64,000 nt of DNA from Rhizobiaceae bacterium (GTDB lineage: Bacteria > Pseudomonadota > Alphaproteobacteria > Rhizobiales > Rhizobiaceae): contig JARGOF010000011.1 in NCBI GenBank assembly GCA_029212415.1, positions 62,001 to 126,000 of the forward strand, read 5' to 3'. Position numbers and translations under genes: made by a program. Below are positions 8,323-17,405 of this stretch, piece after piece (the stretch's first letter is position 1; the number at the start of each line of letters is the position of its first letter). The notes beneath the pieces were generated by a model, which saw only the letters and a program-made list of their open reading frames with translations, ran no database searches and was not told where the DNA came from.

Positions 8323-9480
8323 TTATTCCACCCGTTCGCCGAAAACCGAGCGCAGATTGGAACGGTCCAGATTATGAACATCCCGCTCGCCGCATAGCGC
8401 CATGGTGACGTCCATTTCGTTGCGCATGATTTCAAACATCCTGTCTACGCCCTCGCGACCCATCGCGCCCAGCGCATAGAGGTAAGGACGACCAATATAG
8501 GTGCCCTTGGCTCCCAGGCACATGGCTTTCAGGACATCCTGTCCGGAGCGGATTCCGCCGTCGACATGCACCTCGATCTTGTCTCCGACCGCTTCAACAA
8601 TTTCGGGCAGCATGGCGATTGCCGATGACGCGCCGTCAAGCTGCCGTCCGCCATGGTTTGATACGACAATGGCATCAGCGCCGCATTCAAGGGATTTGAC
8701 CGCGTCTTCCTTGTCGAGAATACCCTTCAGGATAAGCGGGCCACCCCAACGGTCCTTGATCCATTTGACATCATCCCAGGACAGTTTCGGGTCAAACTGT
8801 TCGTTGGTCCATGCGCCCAATGAAGACAGATCCGATATGCCCTTGGCGTGGCCGACGATGTTGCGGAATGTGCGTCGTTTTGTCTGCGCCATGGACATGC
8901 ACCATGCGGGTGCCGTGGCCATCTGCCAGATATGTTTCGGGGTGAATTTGGGTGGTGCGCTCAGCCCATTGCGCAAATCCTTGTGCCGCTGGCCGAGGAT
9001 TTGCAGATCAAGTGTCAGAACGAGCGCAGAGCAACCGGCAGCTTTCGCACGATCGATCAGGCTGTTGGCAAATTCCCGATCACGCATCACATAGAGCTGA
9101 AACCAGAAGGGCTTCGAGGTGTTTTCCGCAACATCTTCAATGGAGCAGATGCTCATGGTCGAAAGCGTGAAGGGCACGCCGAATTTTTCGCAGGCCTGGG
9201 CAGCAAGGATTTCGCCGTCAGCATGCTGCATGCCGCAAAGGCCGGTTGGGGCCAGCGCCATCGGCATGGACACATCCTGGCCGATCATTTTGGTCGCCAG
9301 CGTCCGGTTGGTCATGTCGACGGCAACCCGCTGCCGCAGCTTGATCTGCGCAAAGTCGCTCTCATTGGCCCGATAGGTGCTTTCCGTCCAGGACCCGGAA
9401 TCGGCATAATCAAAAAACATCTTTGGAACGCGCCGCCGCGCCAGTTTCTTCAGGTCTTCAATTTCCAAAATGGGCGCCAT
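8323..9480 (-). CDS. lldD: FMN-dependent L-lactate dehydrogenase / alpha-hydroxy-acid oxidase
   Basis: A 385-residue TIM-barrel flavoprotein of the lactate/glycolate oxidase family. Seen are FDYADSGSW near the N-terminus, LAPTGLCGM, FQLYV, the LGQRHKD segment, the catalytic SNHGGRQLDG (His plus Arg) and the FMN-phosphate segments VDGGIRSG and YIGRPYLY. It oxidizes L-lactate (or a related 2-hydroxy acid) to the keto acid and passes electrons to the respiratory chain. The start at 9480 is preferred over one five codons earlier because GGAG lies seven bases ahead. It stands alone; L-lactate is an expected end product of the methylpentose genes at 14.9-16.9 kb. Confidence 0.85.
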   Translation of the reverse strand: MAPILEIEDLKKLARRRVPKMFFDYADSGSWTESTYRANESDFAQIKLRQRVAVDMTNRTLATKMIGQDVSMPMALAPTGLCGMQHADGEILAAQACEKFGVPFTLSTMSICSIEDVAENTSKPFWFQLYVMRDREFANSLIDRAKAAGCSALVLTLDLQILGQRHKDLRNGLSAPPKFTPKHIWQMATAPAWCMSMAQTKRRTFRNIVGHAKGISDLSSLGAWTNEQFDPKLSWDDVKWIKDRWGGPLILKGILDKEDAVKSLECGADAIVVSNHGGRQLDGASSAIAMLPEIVEAVGDKIEVHVDGGIRSGQDVLKAMCLGAKGTYIGRPYLYALGAMGREGVDRMFEIMRNEMDVTMALCGERDVHNLDRSNLRSVFGERVE

Positions 9481-9754
9481 TGCGCATCTCCACATCAGTT
9501 GGCGCGTTTGCGGAAAATTGTGAACGAGATTTCCGGACAGGCAACGCGAAGGATCAAAATTTCCTCACAATATCAGCCCATTCAGTGTAACCCATCAATG
9601 TTCATGGAACTCAATATTGCCGAGGTACCTGCATCATAAGGATGCACAATCCGCTGGCAAGAGCGTAGAGCCAGACCGCAGAAAAGTTATTGTTTGGTTT
9701 GGGCTTTCCCACGATGTTCCGTCGACCAGATTACGGCATTGCGCCCGCTGTCAT

Positions 9755-10924
9755 TTATTTCGAGACAGGCAACCGGTCTTCGATGATATTTGTCCAGAAT
9801 GCGATGCCATAGGGCAGGGCCTCGTCGTTGAAATCATATTCGGGATGATGCAGTCCGGCTGTGCTGCCATTGCCGACAAAGATGATGGCGCCGGGCTTTT
9901 CCTGCAGCATGTAGGAAAAATCCTCGCCGCCAAGGCGGGTCGGTTGCTCACGATCCACGTTGTCTGTTCCGACAATCCGTTCGGCTGCCAGTGCGGCATA
10001 ATTGAATTGTTCGTCATGGTTGACGGTGACCGGACAAAGCCTGTCATAGGTCAGTTTGGCCTGCACGCCATAGGTGCTTGCGACACCCTCAACGATTTCA
10101 CCCATGCGGCGTTCGATGGTGTCACGCGTATCTTCGTGCAGATTGCGCACGGTGCCTTTCAGTGTCGCTGTCTGGGGAATGACATTGTTGGCCTCGCCCG
10201 ACTGCATGGCTGTAATGGAAATGAGACCATTCCTGATGGGGTCGACATTGCGCGTTATGATGGACTGGAAACCATTGTAGATTGCATTGGCTGCCACCAG
10301 CGGGTCGTTGCATTTATGCGGTCGTGACGCGTGGCCGCCGACGCCCTCGATTTCCACGTAGAAAAAATCCGTTGCCGCCAGAACCGGTCCGCTGCGAAGT
10401 CCGAATTGGCCGACGGGCAGGTTCGGCATGTTGTGCATGCCATAGACCTCGTCGATGCCGAAGCGCTCAAACAGGCCGGTATCCATCATGGCCTTTGCGC
10501 CTGTGCCGCCTTCTTCTGCCGGCTGAAAGATCAAGACGACAGTTCCTGAGAAATTGCGGGTTTCCGCCAGATATTTCGCCGCTCCCAGCAGCATGGCGCT
10601 ATGGCCGTCATGACCACAGGCATGCATGGCCCCTGGTGTTTGGGACGCGTGCTCATCTGTTGAATATTCATCCATCGGAAGCGCATCCATATCGGCACGC
10701 AATGCGATTGTCGGACCGTCGCCGGTTCCCTTGATAATGGCGACAATGCCCGTTTGAGCAATATTCTCGTGAATCTCGTCTATATCCATTGTCCCAAGCT
10801 GGTCGGCAATGTAGCGGGAGGTTTTTGGAAGGTCGAATTGCAGTTCGGGATTCTGGTGAAGCCAGCGACGCCAGGTTCTGACTTCCGGAACGAGATCGGC
10901 GATACGGTTGTTTGTCGGATGCAT
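9755..10924 (-). CDS. M20 family amidohydrolase (hippurate hydrolase / N-acyl amino acid amidase type)
   Basis: A 389-residue zinc peptidase-like amidohydrolase. Metal-binding and catalytic motifs are RADMDALP, MHACGHDGH, FQPAEEGG and GGEDFSYM, with the dimerization-domain block GGHASRPHKCNDP between them. These enzymes release amino acids from N-acyl forms such as hippurate or N-acetyl amino acids. The start is set at 10924, since the 22 codons upstream look noncoding for this family. It is divergent from kdgK and not obviously part of an operon; the substrate is unassigned. Confidence 0.85.
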   Translation of the reverse strand: MHPTNNRIADLVPEVRTWRRWLHQNPELQFDLPKTSRYIADQLGTMDIDEIHENIAQTGIVAIIKGTGDGPTIALRADMDALPMDEYSTDEHASQTPGAMHACGHDGHSAMLLGAAKYLAETRNFSGTVVLIFQPAEEGGTGAKAMMDTGLFERFGIDEVYGMHNMPNLPVGQFGLRSGPVLAATDFFYVEIEGVGGHASRPHKCNDPLVAANAIYNGFQSIITRNVDPIRNGLISITAMQSGEANNVIPQTATLKGTVRNLHEDTRDTIERRMGEIVEGVASTYGVQAKLTYDRLCPVTVNHDEQFNYAALAAERIVGTDNVDREQPTRLGGEDFSYMLQEKPGAIIFVGNGSTAGLHHPEYDFNDEALPYGIAFWTNIIEDRLPVSK

Positions 10925-11334
10925 GCTTGGGTCCTGTTGTACTGCGCGGTCGCTACAACCGCATGAACGGGCAATGAGTGCATTTTCCAAGCGGGCGATG
11001 CAAGGGGCAAGCCTTGGCGTTTGGTTGAATCGACAGGATCCCGAGCCAACAGATCAGCAGCGAAACGCAGTTTATTGGGGATTTCCGGTTGCGGCGTGGC
11101 CCCTGTGCCCAAGGTCATGAAGAGTAACGATTTGTTACAAGGGTGGGGATAATGGACCGATCAGTGCCTTTGTCCGGCTTTTGCGCCTTACTCTCAAAAA
11201 TAATTCGAAGACAGTGAATCGGGCCAGAATGAATCGGCCAGAGTGAACAGGAATCCGGCCATCAAATGGTTCCATTTGGTGAAAAAACGCTCTACCAACC
11301 AGAGGGTATCGGGTGACCATGAGGGACAGCATCA
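10925..11334. other. Divergent intergenic region between the amidohydrolase and kdgK
   Basis: No gene is supported here. It holds a GTAAC-N5-GTTAC inverted repeat (11124-11138), an imperfect tandem repeat of about 15 bases around TGAATCGG(G)CCAGA (11215-11243), and the CAAATGG/CCATTTG repeat listed separately. These make it a likely control region for both flanking genes. Confidence 0.5.
11263..11278. promoter_or_regulatory. Putative operator upstream of kdgK
   Basis: Perfect inverted repeat CAAATGG-TT-CCATTTG about 57 bases before the kdgK start. The size suits a dimeric regulator. No regulator gene is adjacent, so the binding protein is unknown. Confidence 0.4.
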
Positions 11335-12258
11335 ATGAGCAACACACATTGTCGTATCGCCTGTGTCGGGGAGGCCATGGTGGAATTGGCGCTGGACACT
11401 GCCGGGACAAGTGCACAGGTCGGGTTTGCCGGTGATACGCTGAATACGGCGATCTATCTGGTTCGTGAAATAAGGGGTGCCCACGACGTTGCATTCGTAT
11501 CCGCCATCGGCACGGACACGATGTCGGACCGCATGGCGAATTTTATTGAAGCCGAGGATATTTCCACCGACCGATTGCAGCGTGTCGATGACCGTCTGCC
11601 GGGCATCTATGCCATCAATACCGACGATCATGGCGAGCGTACCTTTGCCTATTGGCGAGAAAACTCGGCAGCGCGTGCTCTGTTTCAAAAGGGTCCGGCT
11701 GCGGATTTTTCAATGCTGGAAGGCTTCGATGTGATCTATCTGTCGGCCATCACGCTTGCCATTCTGCCACCAGCCATTCGCACGGCGCTGTTTGACTGGA
11801 TCAGATCGTTTCGTGGCAGGGGCGGCGTTTTCGCCTTTGACTCCAACTACCGGCCGCGTCTTTGGGACAATGAGGATATCGCTCGGGACGTCGTGTCTGC
11901 GGCCTGGCGTCTGTGTGATATTGCTCTACCGTCCATAGATGATGAGATGGCGCTTTTCGGCGATGCGGATGAAGCATCCGTGCTGGCCCGCATCGAAGCC
12001 TGCGGTGTCCGCACCGGGGCCTTGAAACGCGGCGCCAAAGGCCCTATCCCGATCAATGCACCTGTCAATCCTTCACTGCTGTTTGCACCGGCAACAGAAG
12101 TTGTGGATACGACCGCTGCAGGCGACAGCTTCAACGGCGGCTTCCTTGCGGCATTGCTGGCAGGGCATTCGCTCGATGAAGCCATGATGGCAGGACACAA
12201 TCGCGCCGCTCTTGTGGTTGGTTGCCGAGGCGCAATTGCGCCTCGGGATATGCTCTAA
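11335..12258 (+). CDS. kdgK: 2-keto-3-deoxygluconate kinase (PfkB family sugar kinase)
   Basis: A 307-residue ribokinase/PfkB-fold kinase. It has the N-terminal GEAMVEL and GFAGDTLNTA blocks typical of KDG kinases and the C-terminal DTTAAGDSFNGGF signature containing the catalytic Asp and the anion hole. It phosphorylates 2-keto-3-deoxygluconate to KDPG for the Entner-Doudoroff aldolase, using ATP. A GAGGGA ribosome-binding site lies 8 to 9 bases ahead. It appears monocistronic and converges with a GST gene 15 bases away. Fructokinase or another PfkB sugar kinase is a less likely reading. Confidence 0.82.
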   Translation: MSNTHCRIACVGEAMVELALDTAGTSAQVGFAGDTLNTAIYLVREIRGAHDVAFVSAIGTDTMSDRMANFIEAEDISTDRLQRVDDRLPGIYAINTDDHGERTFAYWRENSAARALFQKGPAADFSMLEGFDVIYLSAITLAILPPAIRTALFDWIRSFRGRGGVFAFDSNYRPRLWDNEDIARDVVSAAWRLCDIALPSIDDEMALFGDADEASVLARIEACGVRTGALKRGAKGPIPINAPVNPSLLFAPATEVVDTTAAGDSFNGGFLAALLAGHSLDEAMMAGHNRAALVVGCRGAIAPRDML

Positions 12259-12273
12259 GTCGCTGCAGTCAGT

Positions 12274-12903
12274 TCAGCCGGCCGGAATCTCACCGACGTT
12301 TTTCGGGACATGGTAGCCCCTTTGTACAGCTTCGCGCTGCAGGATCCGCTTGTACCAGGCGCGCACATTGGGATATTGCGCCAGGTCGATCTTCTGCCAC
12401 TCATAGCGAGAGATCCAGGGCCAGCAGGCCATGTCGACGATGGAATAGTCGTCAACGATATAGTCACGGCCTGCAAGGCGTTTTTCCAGAACGCCGTAGA
12501 GACGGTGGGCTTCCGTACTGTAACGTTCGCTCGAATATTCGGATTTGTCCGGGTTGTAGTGGACAAAGTGGTGAACCTGGCCAAGCATCGGACCAAGGCC
12601 TCCCATCTGCCACATCAGCCATTCGATTGCCGTGGCCTTTGCCCGCGGGTCGGTCGGCATGAACCGGTCATATTTCTCTGCCAGATAAAGCATGATCGCG
12701 CCGGTCTCCATCAGGCTCAATCCATTGTCGTGGTCGACAATCGCCGGGATACGGTTGTTTGGGCTGATGGCAAGAAAGTCTGGTGCGTGTTGCTCGCCCT
12801 GAGCGATATTGATCGGGAAAACTTTGTAGTCGACGCCCAACTCTTCAAGCAGGATCGAAACCTTGCGGCCATTGGGAGTGGTCCAGGTATAGAGATCAAT
12901 CAT
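12274..12903 (-). CDS. Glutathione S-transferase, YfcG-like (nu class)
   Basis: A 209-residue two-domain GST. The N-terminal thioredoxin-like domain starts IDLYTWTTPNGRKVSI, with the TPNG segment that replaces the catalytic Ser/Cys in YfcG-type enzymes, followed by the glutathione contacts NNRIPAIVD and METGAIM. The helical C-terminal domain ends around residue 205. YfcG-type GSTs have disulfide-bond reductase activity. It lies 35 bases downstream of the TPP enzyme on the same strand and may be co-transcribed; a role in sugar catabolism is not evident. Confidence 0.85.
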   Translation of the reverse strand: MIDLYTWTTPNGRKVSILLEELGVDYKVFPINIAQGEQHAPDFLAISPNNRIPAIVDHDNGLSLMETGAIMLYLAEKYDRFMPTDPRAKATAIEWLMWQMGGLGPMLGQVHHFVHYNPDKSEYSSERYSTEAHRLYGVLEKRLAGRDYIVDDYSIVDMACWPWISRYEWQKIDLAQYPNVRAWYKRILQREAVQRGYHVPKNVGEIPAG

Positions 12904-12938
12904 CCGTTTTCTTCTTTCTTGATTATGACCTGACCGCG

Positions 12939-14654
12939 TCAGGACTGCTGCGCTTCACCCTGAGCACGGGCTGCCGACAATGTCTGCGTTGGCGTCAGTG
13001 CTTCGGGATCGACAATCAGTTCGATGAGATAGTTGCTATTTGAATCGCGTGCGCGCTGCAATGCCGCCGGGAACGCATCGGTTGTCTCCACTTTCTCGGC
13101 TGCAATGCCGAACGCATTGGCATAGGCCACAAAGTCCGGATTTGTCAGTTCCGTTGCGATGATCCGCCCGGGGAAATGTCGTTCCTGATGCATGCGAATG
13201 GTGCCATACATGCTGTTGTTGACGACCATGAAGATCACTTTTGTTGCATATTTTTTTGCTGTCGCCAACTCCTGCGCGGTCATCAGGAAGCACCCGTCGC
13301 CTGATATGCACACGACTGCGCGATCAGGTTCTGCAAGACTCGCGGCAATTGCGGCAGGAACGCCATAGCCCATCGAGCCGCTGGTGGGTGCCAGCTGCGT
13401 GCGGTACCCGCGATATTGGTGAAACCGGTGAACCCAGCCCGTATTGTTACCGGCTCCATTGGCAAAAATGGCATCATCGGGCAGGGTCGTGGAAAGATGA
13501 CCGACAATTTCAGACATGTTGAGCCTGCCTGGTCCGTCCACTGGAACAGAAAAGGCTTCATAATCGGAGCGCTGCTGCGCGCGCCATTGTGCCCATTTCG
13601 TCACGCCATTGCCGTTTCCGATGGCGTGGGTTGCTTGCCAGAAGGTATCGGGTGCCGAGGTGACCGCCAGGTCTGCGGCATAGACGGTGTTAAGTTCGTC
13701 GGCGCCGGGGTGCACATGCACAAAGCGCATCTGCGGATTGGGAATATCAAGCAGCGAATAGCCCTGTGTCGTCATCTCGCCAAAGCGTGGGCCGACGCCA
13801 ATCAACAGATCGACGTCTTCCATGATGCGTTGGCGCAATTCTGGGATCGGCCCGATACCGATGACGCCGACATAATTTTCGTGTCTGTTGTCCACATAAT
13901 CCTGACAACGGAAGGACGTGGCAACCGGCAGCCCGGTTCGACTGGCAAAGTCCATGGCCTCACTGGCACTTTGGGCACTCCACGATGGACCGCCAACAAC
14001 CAGCAAAGGGCGCTCTGCCTTTTCGATCAGGGCACCAAGTTCCATGATGGCTTCAACTGTCGGTGAAGCTTTTGTCACCGGTTGCGGGCGCAGATGAGGT
14101 ATCTCTGCAAGGTCGGACAGCACGTCTTCCGGCAGAGCCAGGACCACGGGGCCGGGACGCCCGGCCTGCGCCACGTGCCATGCTCTTGAAATATATTCCG
14201 GAATGCGCCTGACGTCATCAATCTGCGCCACCCATTTGGCCATGTCGCCAAACATTTTGCTGTAATCGATTTCCTGGAAAGCCTCGCGGTCACGCGCATC
14301 TCGGCTGACCTGGCCGATAAGCAGGATCAATGGAGTAGAATCCTGGAATGCGGTGTGGATGCCATTCGACGCATTGGTTGCCCCGGGACCGCGTGTAACC
14401 GCACAAATGCCAGGCTTGCCTGTCAATTTGGCATAGGCATCGGCCATGTTCGACGCACCGGCCTCATGCCTGCAGGTAATGACCTCTATGGTGTCGCGTT
14501 GATCATGGAGCCCGTCGAGCAACGCCAGAAAACTTTCACCCGGAACACAAAAGACTTTCTGGACGCCGAGCAGAGCCAATTGGTCTGCAAGGATGCTGCC
14601 GCCATGGCGCGCTGGCGGCGGTGCACAATGCGGCGGTACATTTGTATGCGACAT
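12939..14654 (-). CDS. Thiamine-diphosphate-dependent enzyme, acetolactate synthase-like
   Basis: A 571-residue protein with three ThDP-enzyme domains: Pyr domain with the catalytic Glu in CRHEAGASN, a central Rossmann domain, and the PP domain with the ThDP/Mg motif beginning GDGCFLM and ending VVNNS. The reaction could be acetolactate-type condensation or decarboxylation of a 2-keto acid. No small regulatory subunit is present, so branched-chain synthesis is unlikely. The start at 14654 follows GAGG at suitable spacing; 27 upstream codons are excluded. It lies behind a methylpentose-type operon, separated by 267 bases, and may handle a keto-acid or aldehyde product. Substrate unknown. Confidence 0.82.
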   Translation of the reverse strand: MSHTNVPPHCAPPPARHGGSILADQLALLGVQKVFCVPGESFLALLDGLHDQRDTIEVITCRHEAGASNMADAYAKLTGKPGICAVTRGPGATNASNGIHTAFQDSTPLILLIGQVSRDARDREAFQEIDYSKMFGDMAKWVAQIDDVRRIPEYISRAWHVAQAGRPGPVVLALPEDVLSDLAEIPHLRPQPVTKASPTVEAIMELGALIEKAERPLLVVGGPSWSAQSASEAMDFASRTGLPVATSFRCQDYVDNRHENYVGVIGIGPIPELRQRIMEDVDLLIGVGPRFGEMTTQGYSLLDIPNPQMRFVHVHPGADELNTVYAADLAVTSAPDTFWQATHAIGNGNGVTKWAQWRAQQRSDYEAFSVPVDGPGRLNMSEIVGHLSTTLPDDAIFANGAGNNTGWVHRFHQYRGYRTQLAPTSGSMGYGVPAAIAASLAEPDRAVVCISGDGCFLMTAQELATAKKYATKVIFMVVNNSMYGTIRMHQERHFPGRIIATELTNPDFVAYANAFGIAAEKVETTDAFPAALQRARDSNSNYLIELIVDPEALTPTQTLSAARAQGEAQQS

Positions 14655-14855
14655 GATTGGCCTCAAATGCTTTTCAACGTCGTGCAGCCAAAGCGGGCCA
14701 AACCATCGTTTGAATAGTGGAAAGGCACAAGGCAATCCTTGTCTCTATGCCATCAGGACCCTTACTTTCGCGTTGGTGCCGGTCGCTGTCAAGGCGCCCA
14801 ACCTCCCCAATGCGTATTGCGCCACCAGCCCTGTTCTGTTTCATCGTGGAAACGG

Positions 14856-14889
14856 ACCTGCCTTCGCGCACAGTGGCGAAAAGGCAGGT
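14856..14889 (-). terminator. Putative stem-loop downstream of the diketo-acid hydrolase gene
   Basis: Arms ACCTGCCTT and AAGGCAGGT pair perfectly around a GC-rich loop that can add CGC/GCG pairs. It lies 33-66 bases past the stop of the minus-strand hydrolase gene and ahead of the TPP gene. No T-run follows, so termination or attenuation is only suggested. Confidence 0.35.
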
Positions 14890-14921
14890 GCTTTCAGAAC
14901 GTTTGGCTGGGAAGTGGTCCC

Positions 14922-15767
14922 TCAAGCCTTTATGGTTGTCTGAACCTGCGTGCCCAGACCGGTAATGCCAAGTTCCATCCGGTCACCGGCTTTGAGATAG
15001 ATGGGATCTGGCTTTTGACCCATGCCGACACCGGGCGGTGTGCCCGTGGAAATCACGTCACCGGGTTGCAGGCTCATGAACTGTGACAGGTAGGCAACCA
15101 CGTGGGCAACACCATAGACCATCGTTTTTGTCGTGCCGTCCTGGTATCGCTTGCCGTTGACGTCCAGATACATAGACAGGTCCTGTGGATCAGGAACCTC
15201 GTCACGGGTCACCAGCCAGGGGCCAATCGGTCCAAATGTATCAGCCGATTTGCCTTTTACCCACTGGCCGGAACGTTTCAACTGGAAGTCGCGCTCCGAA
15301 AGATCGTTGATAACGCAATAACCGGCGACGTGATCAAGGGCATCAGCTTCACTGATATATTTTGCCTCTTTGCCAATCACCACACCCAGTTCGACTTCCC
15401 AGTCGGTGGCCGTTGAATTCCTCGGAATTTCGACATCATCGTTGGGACCGCAGATTGCAGAGGTCGCCTTGAAAAACACCACGGGTTCAGGGGGGACGTC
15501 CATGCCGGATTCGGCCGCGTGGTCGGAATAATTCAGACCAATGCAGATGAATTTGCCAACACCTGCTACACAGGGTCCAAGGCGTGGGTTGCCCTTCACC
15601 AGCGGCAAAGTTGTCAGGTCGATCTTGGCCAATTGGCCCAGTGCTTCGTCACTCAAGGCATCACCGGAAATATCAGCCAGATGCGCCGACAGATCTCTCA
15701 TGTTGCCGTCACTGTCGAGAATGCCGGGTTTTTCCTGTCCAGCTTTGCCAAAACGTAAAAGTTTCAT
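14922..15767 (-). CDS. FAH-family hydrolase, likely 2,4-diketo-3-deoxy-L-fuconate/rhamnonate hydrolase
   Basis: A 281-residue full-length fumarylacetoacetase-family enzyme: a small N-terminal domain (1-70), CIGLNYSDHA, metal motif DWEVELGVVIG, NDLSERDFQ, and GTPPGVGMGQ plus the LKAGDRMEL end. Members of this length encoded with methylpentose dehydrogenases split 2,4-diketo-3-deoxy sugar acids into pyruvate and L-lactate. The two genes upstream (SDR, mutarotase) are the matching steps, and an L-lactate dehydrogenase lies 5 kb away. An acylpyruvase role in aromatic breakdown is the alternative. Confidence 0.82.
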   Translation of the reverse strand: MKLLRFGKAGQEKPGILDSDGNMRDLSAHLADISGDALSDEALGQLAKIDLTTLPLVKGNPRLGPCVAGVGKFICIGLNYSDHAAESGMDVPPEPVVFFKATSAICGPNDDVEIPRNSTATDWEVELGVVIGKEAKYISEADALDHVAGYCVINDLSERDFQLKRSGQWVKGKSADTFGPIGPWLVTRDEVPDPQDLSMYLDVNGKRYQDGTTKTMVYGVAHVVAYLSQFMSLQPGDVISTGTPPGVGMGQKPDPIYLKAGDRMELGITGLGTQVQTTIKA

Positions 15768-15796
15768 ATTTTTGTCCCTGTTTTCTTCGGTTTCAT

Positions 15797-15838
15797 TGTC
15801 ATGTGGCCCATATCATGTGGCCCAGGTCAGGTGGCCCA
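15797..15838. repeat. Three tandem 14-bp repeats across the SDR stop codon
   Basis: On the plus strand the units are TGTCATGTGGCCCA (15797-15810), TATCATGTGGCCCA (15811-15824) and GGTCAGGTGGCCCA (15825-15838). The third contains the last codons and stop of the minus-strand dehydrogenase; the other two lie just beyond the stop. This looks like duplication of the gene end by replication slippage, with later drift. Confidence 0.75.
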
Positions 15839-16573
15839 GCCGCCATCGATTATGTGTGTCTGTCCGGTGGTGAAAGCGCTTTCGTCACTGCCCAGATAAA
15901 CCGCCAGCGCTGCAATTTCCTCTGCCTTGCCGACCCGCCCCATCGGTTGCCGCGCGATAAATTCCTTCTTGGCCTTTTCGTAATCGCCACTGGCGCGCAA
16001 TCGCTCATGAAGCGACGGGCTGTCGACAGTCCCCGGGCATATGGCATTACAGCGCAAACCCTGCGTCATGAAGTCGGCTGCTATGGATTTTGTAATTCCG
16101 ATCACGGCTGCCTTGGATGCCGTATAGACGAAGCGATTGGGCACACCTTTCAGCGATGATGCCAGAGATGACATGTTGATGATGGAGCCACCGCCATTTT
16201 CCAGCATGGCCGGAATGACCCTTTTACACAGACGAAAGGTCGCCCGCGCATTCAATGTGAATGCAAAGTCCCAATCTTCCTCACTGCATTCCAGGATCGA
16301 GCCCGAATGCACAAATCCTGCGCAGTTGAACAGAATGTCGAGCGTGCCGGTCTGTTCCAGAGCCAGATCAATGGCCTGTGGGTCGGTGACATCAAGGTGC
16401 AGAGCAGTGACACCATCCAGTTCCGCCAGTTCGGCAAGGGATTTTTCATTGATGTCTGCGGCATAGACTTGCGCGCCTTCGCGAATATAGGCCTCTACGC
16501 TAGCCCTGCCAATTCCCTGGCCCGCCGCAGTTATCAGGGCTTTTTTCCCTGCCAGTCGTTTGTTTTCAGTCAT
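15827..16573 (-). CDS. SDR oxidoreductase, 2-keto-3-deoxy-L-fuconate dehydrogenase-like
   Basis: A 248-residue classical short-chain dehydrogenase. The NAD-binding motif reads TAAGQGIG (Ala in place of the usual Gly, as in known 2-keto-3-deoxy-L-fuconate dehydrogenases), followed by NCAG, the catalytic Ser in NMSSLASS and YTASK. The expected reaction is NAD-dependent oxidation of 2-keto-3-deoxy-L-fuconate or -rhamnonate to the 2,4-diketo acid, the substrate of the next gene's hydrolase. It overlaps the mutarotase gene by eight bases. No fucose dehydrogenase, lactonase or dehydratase gene is in the window. Confidence 0.82.
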   Translation of the reverse strand: MTENKRLAGKKALITAAGQGIGRASVEAYIREGAQVYAADINEKSLAELAELDGVTALHLDVTDPQAIDLALEQTGTLDILFNCAGFVHSGSILECSEEDWDFAFTLNARATFRLCKRVIPAMLENGGGSIINMSSLASSLKGVPNRFVYTASKAAVIGITKSIAADFMTQGLRCNAICPGTVDSPSLHERLRASGDYEKAKKEFIARQPMGRVGKAEEIAALAVYLGSDESAFTTGQTHIIDGGWAT

Positions 16574-16895
16574 TGTGAAACACTTCCTCCATCATGGACC
16601 ATTGCTCGCCTTCGGCTCTACTCTCCAGTGGAATTTGACAGGGGTCCGTCAGCTTCCACCATTCTCTGGTTGTCGGGTCTGCCGCTATTTTCGCGGCGTC
16701 CTGCGCAAAATCCTGCCCGTGGTATTCCCAGTAACCGAACAGGATGTTTTCCGGTTCGCGCAGAAAGATTGAGTAATTGCGTATATTGCATTCAGAAATT
16801 TTTGCCAGCACATCCGGCCAGGCATTGGCATGCAATCGCTTATATTCGGCAATTTTATCCGCTTTGATGCCGATCATCATTCCCATTCGTTTCAT
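16566..16895 (-). CDS. L-rhamnose mutarotase family protein (RhaM/FucM-like)
   Basis: A 109-residue dimeric ferredoxin-like-fold protein close to E. coli RhaM: EYKRLHANAWPDV with the conserved Tyr and His, NYSIFL, LFGYWEY and the tryptophan pair in REWWK. It interconverts the anomers of L-rhamnose or L-fucose so that the pyranose dehydrogenase can act. It is the first gene of the minus-strand operon (AGGGG at good spacing) and overlaps the dehydrogenase gene. Whether the sugar is fucose or rhamnose cannot be decided from this gene alone. Confidence 0.87.
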   Translation of the reverse strand: MKRMGMMIGIKADKIAEYKRLHANAWPDVLAKISECNIRNYSIFLREPENILFGYWEYHGQDFAQDAAKIAADPTTREWWKLTDPCQIPLESRAEGEQWSMMEEVFHND

Positions 16896-17405
16896 GGAAT
16901 ACCCCTGTATGATTCGCGAGATTTAATACTTTTGCAGTCAGTTTGCGAATATCCCAATTTGAAAGGCAATAGTCGAGACCAGACGATCTATTGTCGAGAC
17001 GGGCGTCCCGTCCTGGAAAATCTGTCGTTCGCTTTTGTTGCCTTGCAAGCTTTTGTCACTTGTACCATTTCCGCTTGCCATCGCTTTGGCAAAAGGTGGT
17101 TCAATGCGCGTATGCGGGCGGCAATCAAAGCTGTGGACGCAAGGAAATTTGATGGACCGCGACATCCTTCCAAATGTTGCGCTTTCCAAGCGTATTGTGT
17201 AACCATTTCATATGGGATTGCCTGCCTTCGTATGGATGGATAACAACGTCCCTGCACAGGCGAATTTCCTGTTCTCTTTCATTGTGAAATATATCTGGGA
17301 CGGTCCCATGTTTCATGCTGAAGAATTCCTTTGCAAAAGAATGTTATTGGCAGATAGCAAACAAACGTCATCTTTTGTTACAGGGCCCCTCGGGTATGAA
17401 CTCCC
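16896..17405. other. 510-base divergent intergenic region
   Basis: This lies between the mutarotase gene (minus) and the glycosyltransferase gene (plus). I see no protein with family features, no RNA gene and no strong hairpin. It must hold the promoter of the methylpentose operon; no convincing operator stands out. Confidence 0.5.

Noticed and set aside
11263-11278. Assigning the kdgK upstream repeat to KdgR
   Set aside because: The repeat does not clearly match a KdgR consensus I can recall and no such regulator is encoded nearby; reported only as an operator of unknown protein.
12939-14654. Acetolactate synthase for branched-chain amino acid synthesis
   Set aside because: No regulatory subunit gene or ilvC follows, and the neighbours are catabolic; kept as an unassigned ThDP enzyme.
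16830-17243. Plus-strand open frame of 137 codons between the mutarotase and glycosyltransferase genes
   Set aside because: It overlaps the start of the mutarotase gene on the other strand, has no ribosome-binding site and no family features.
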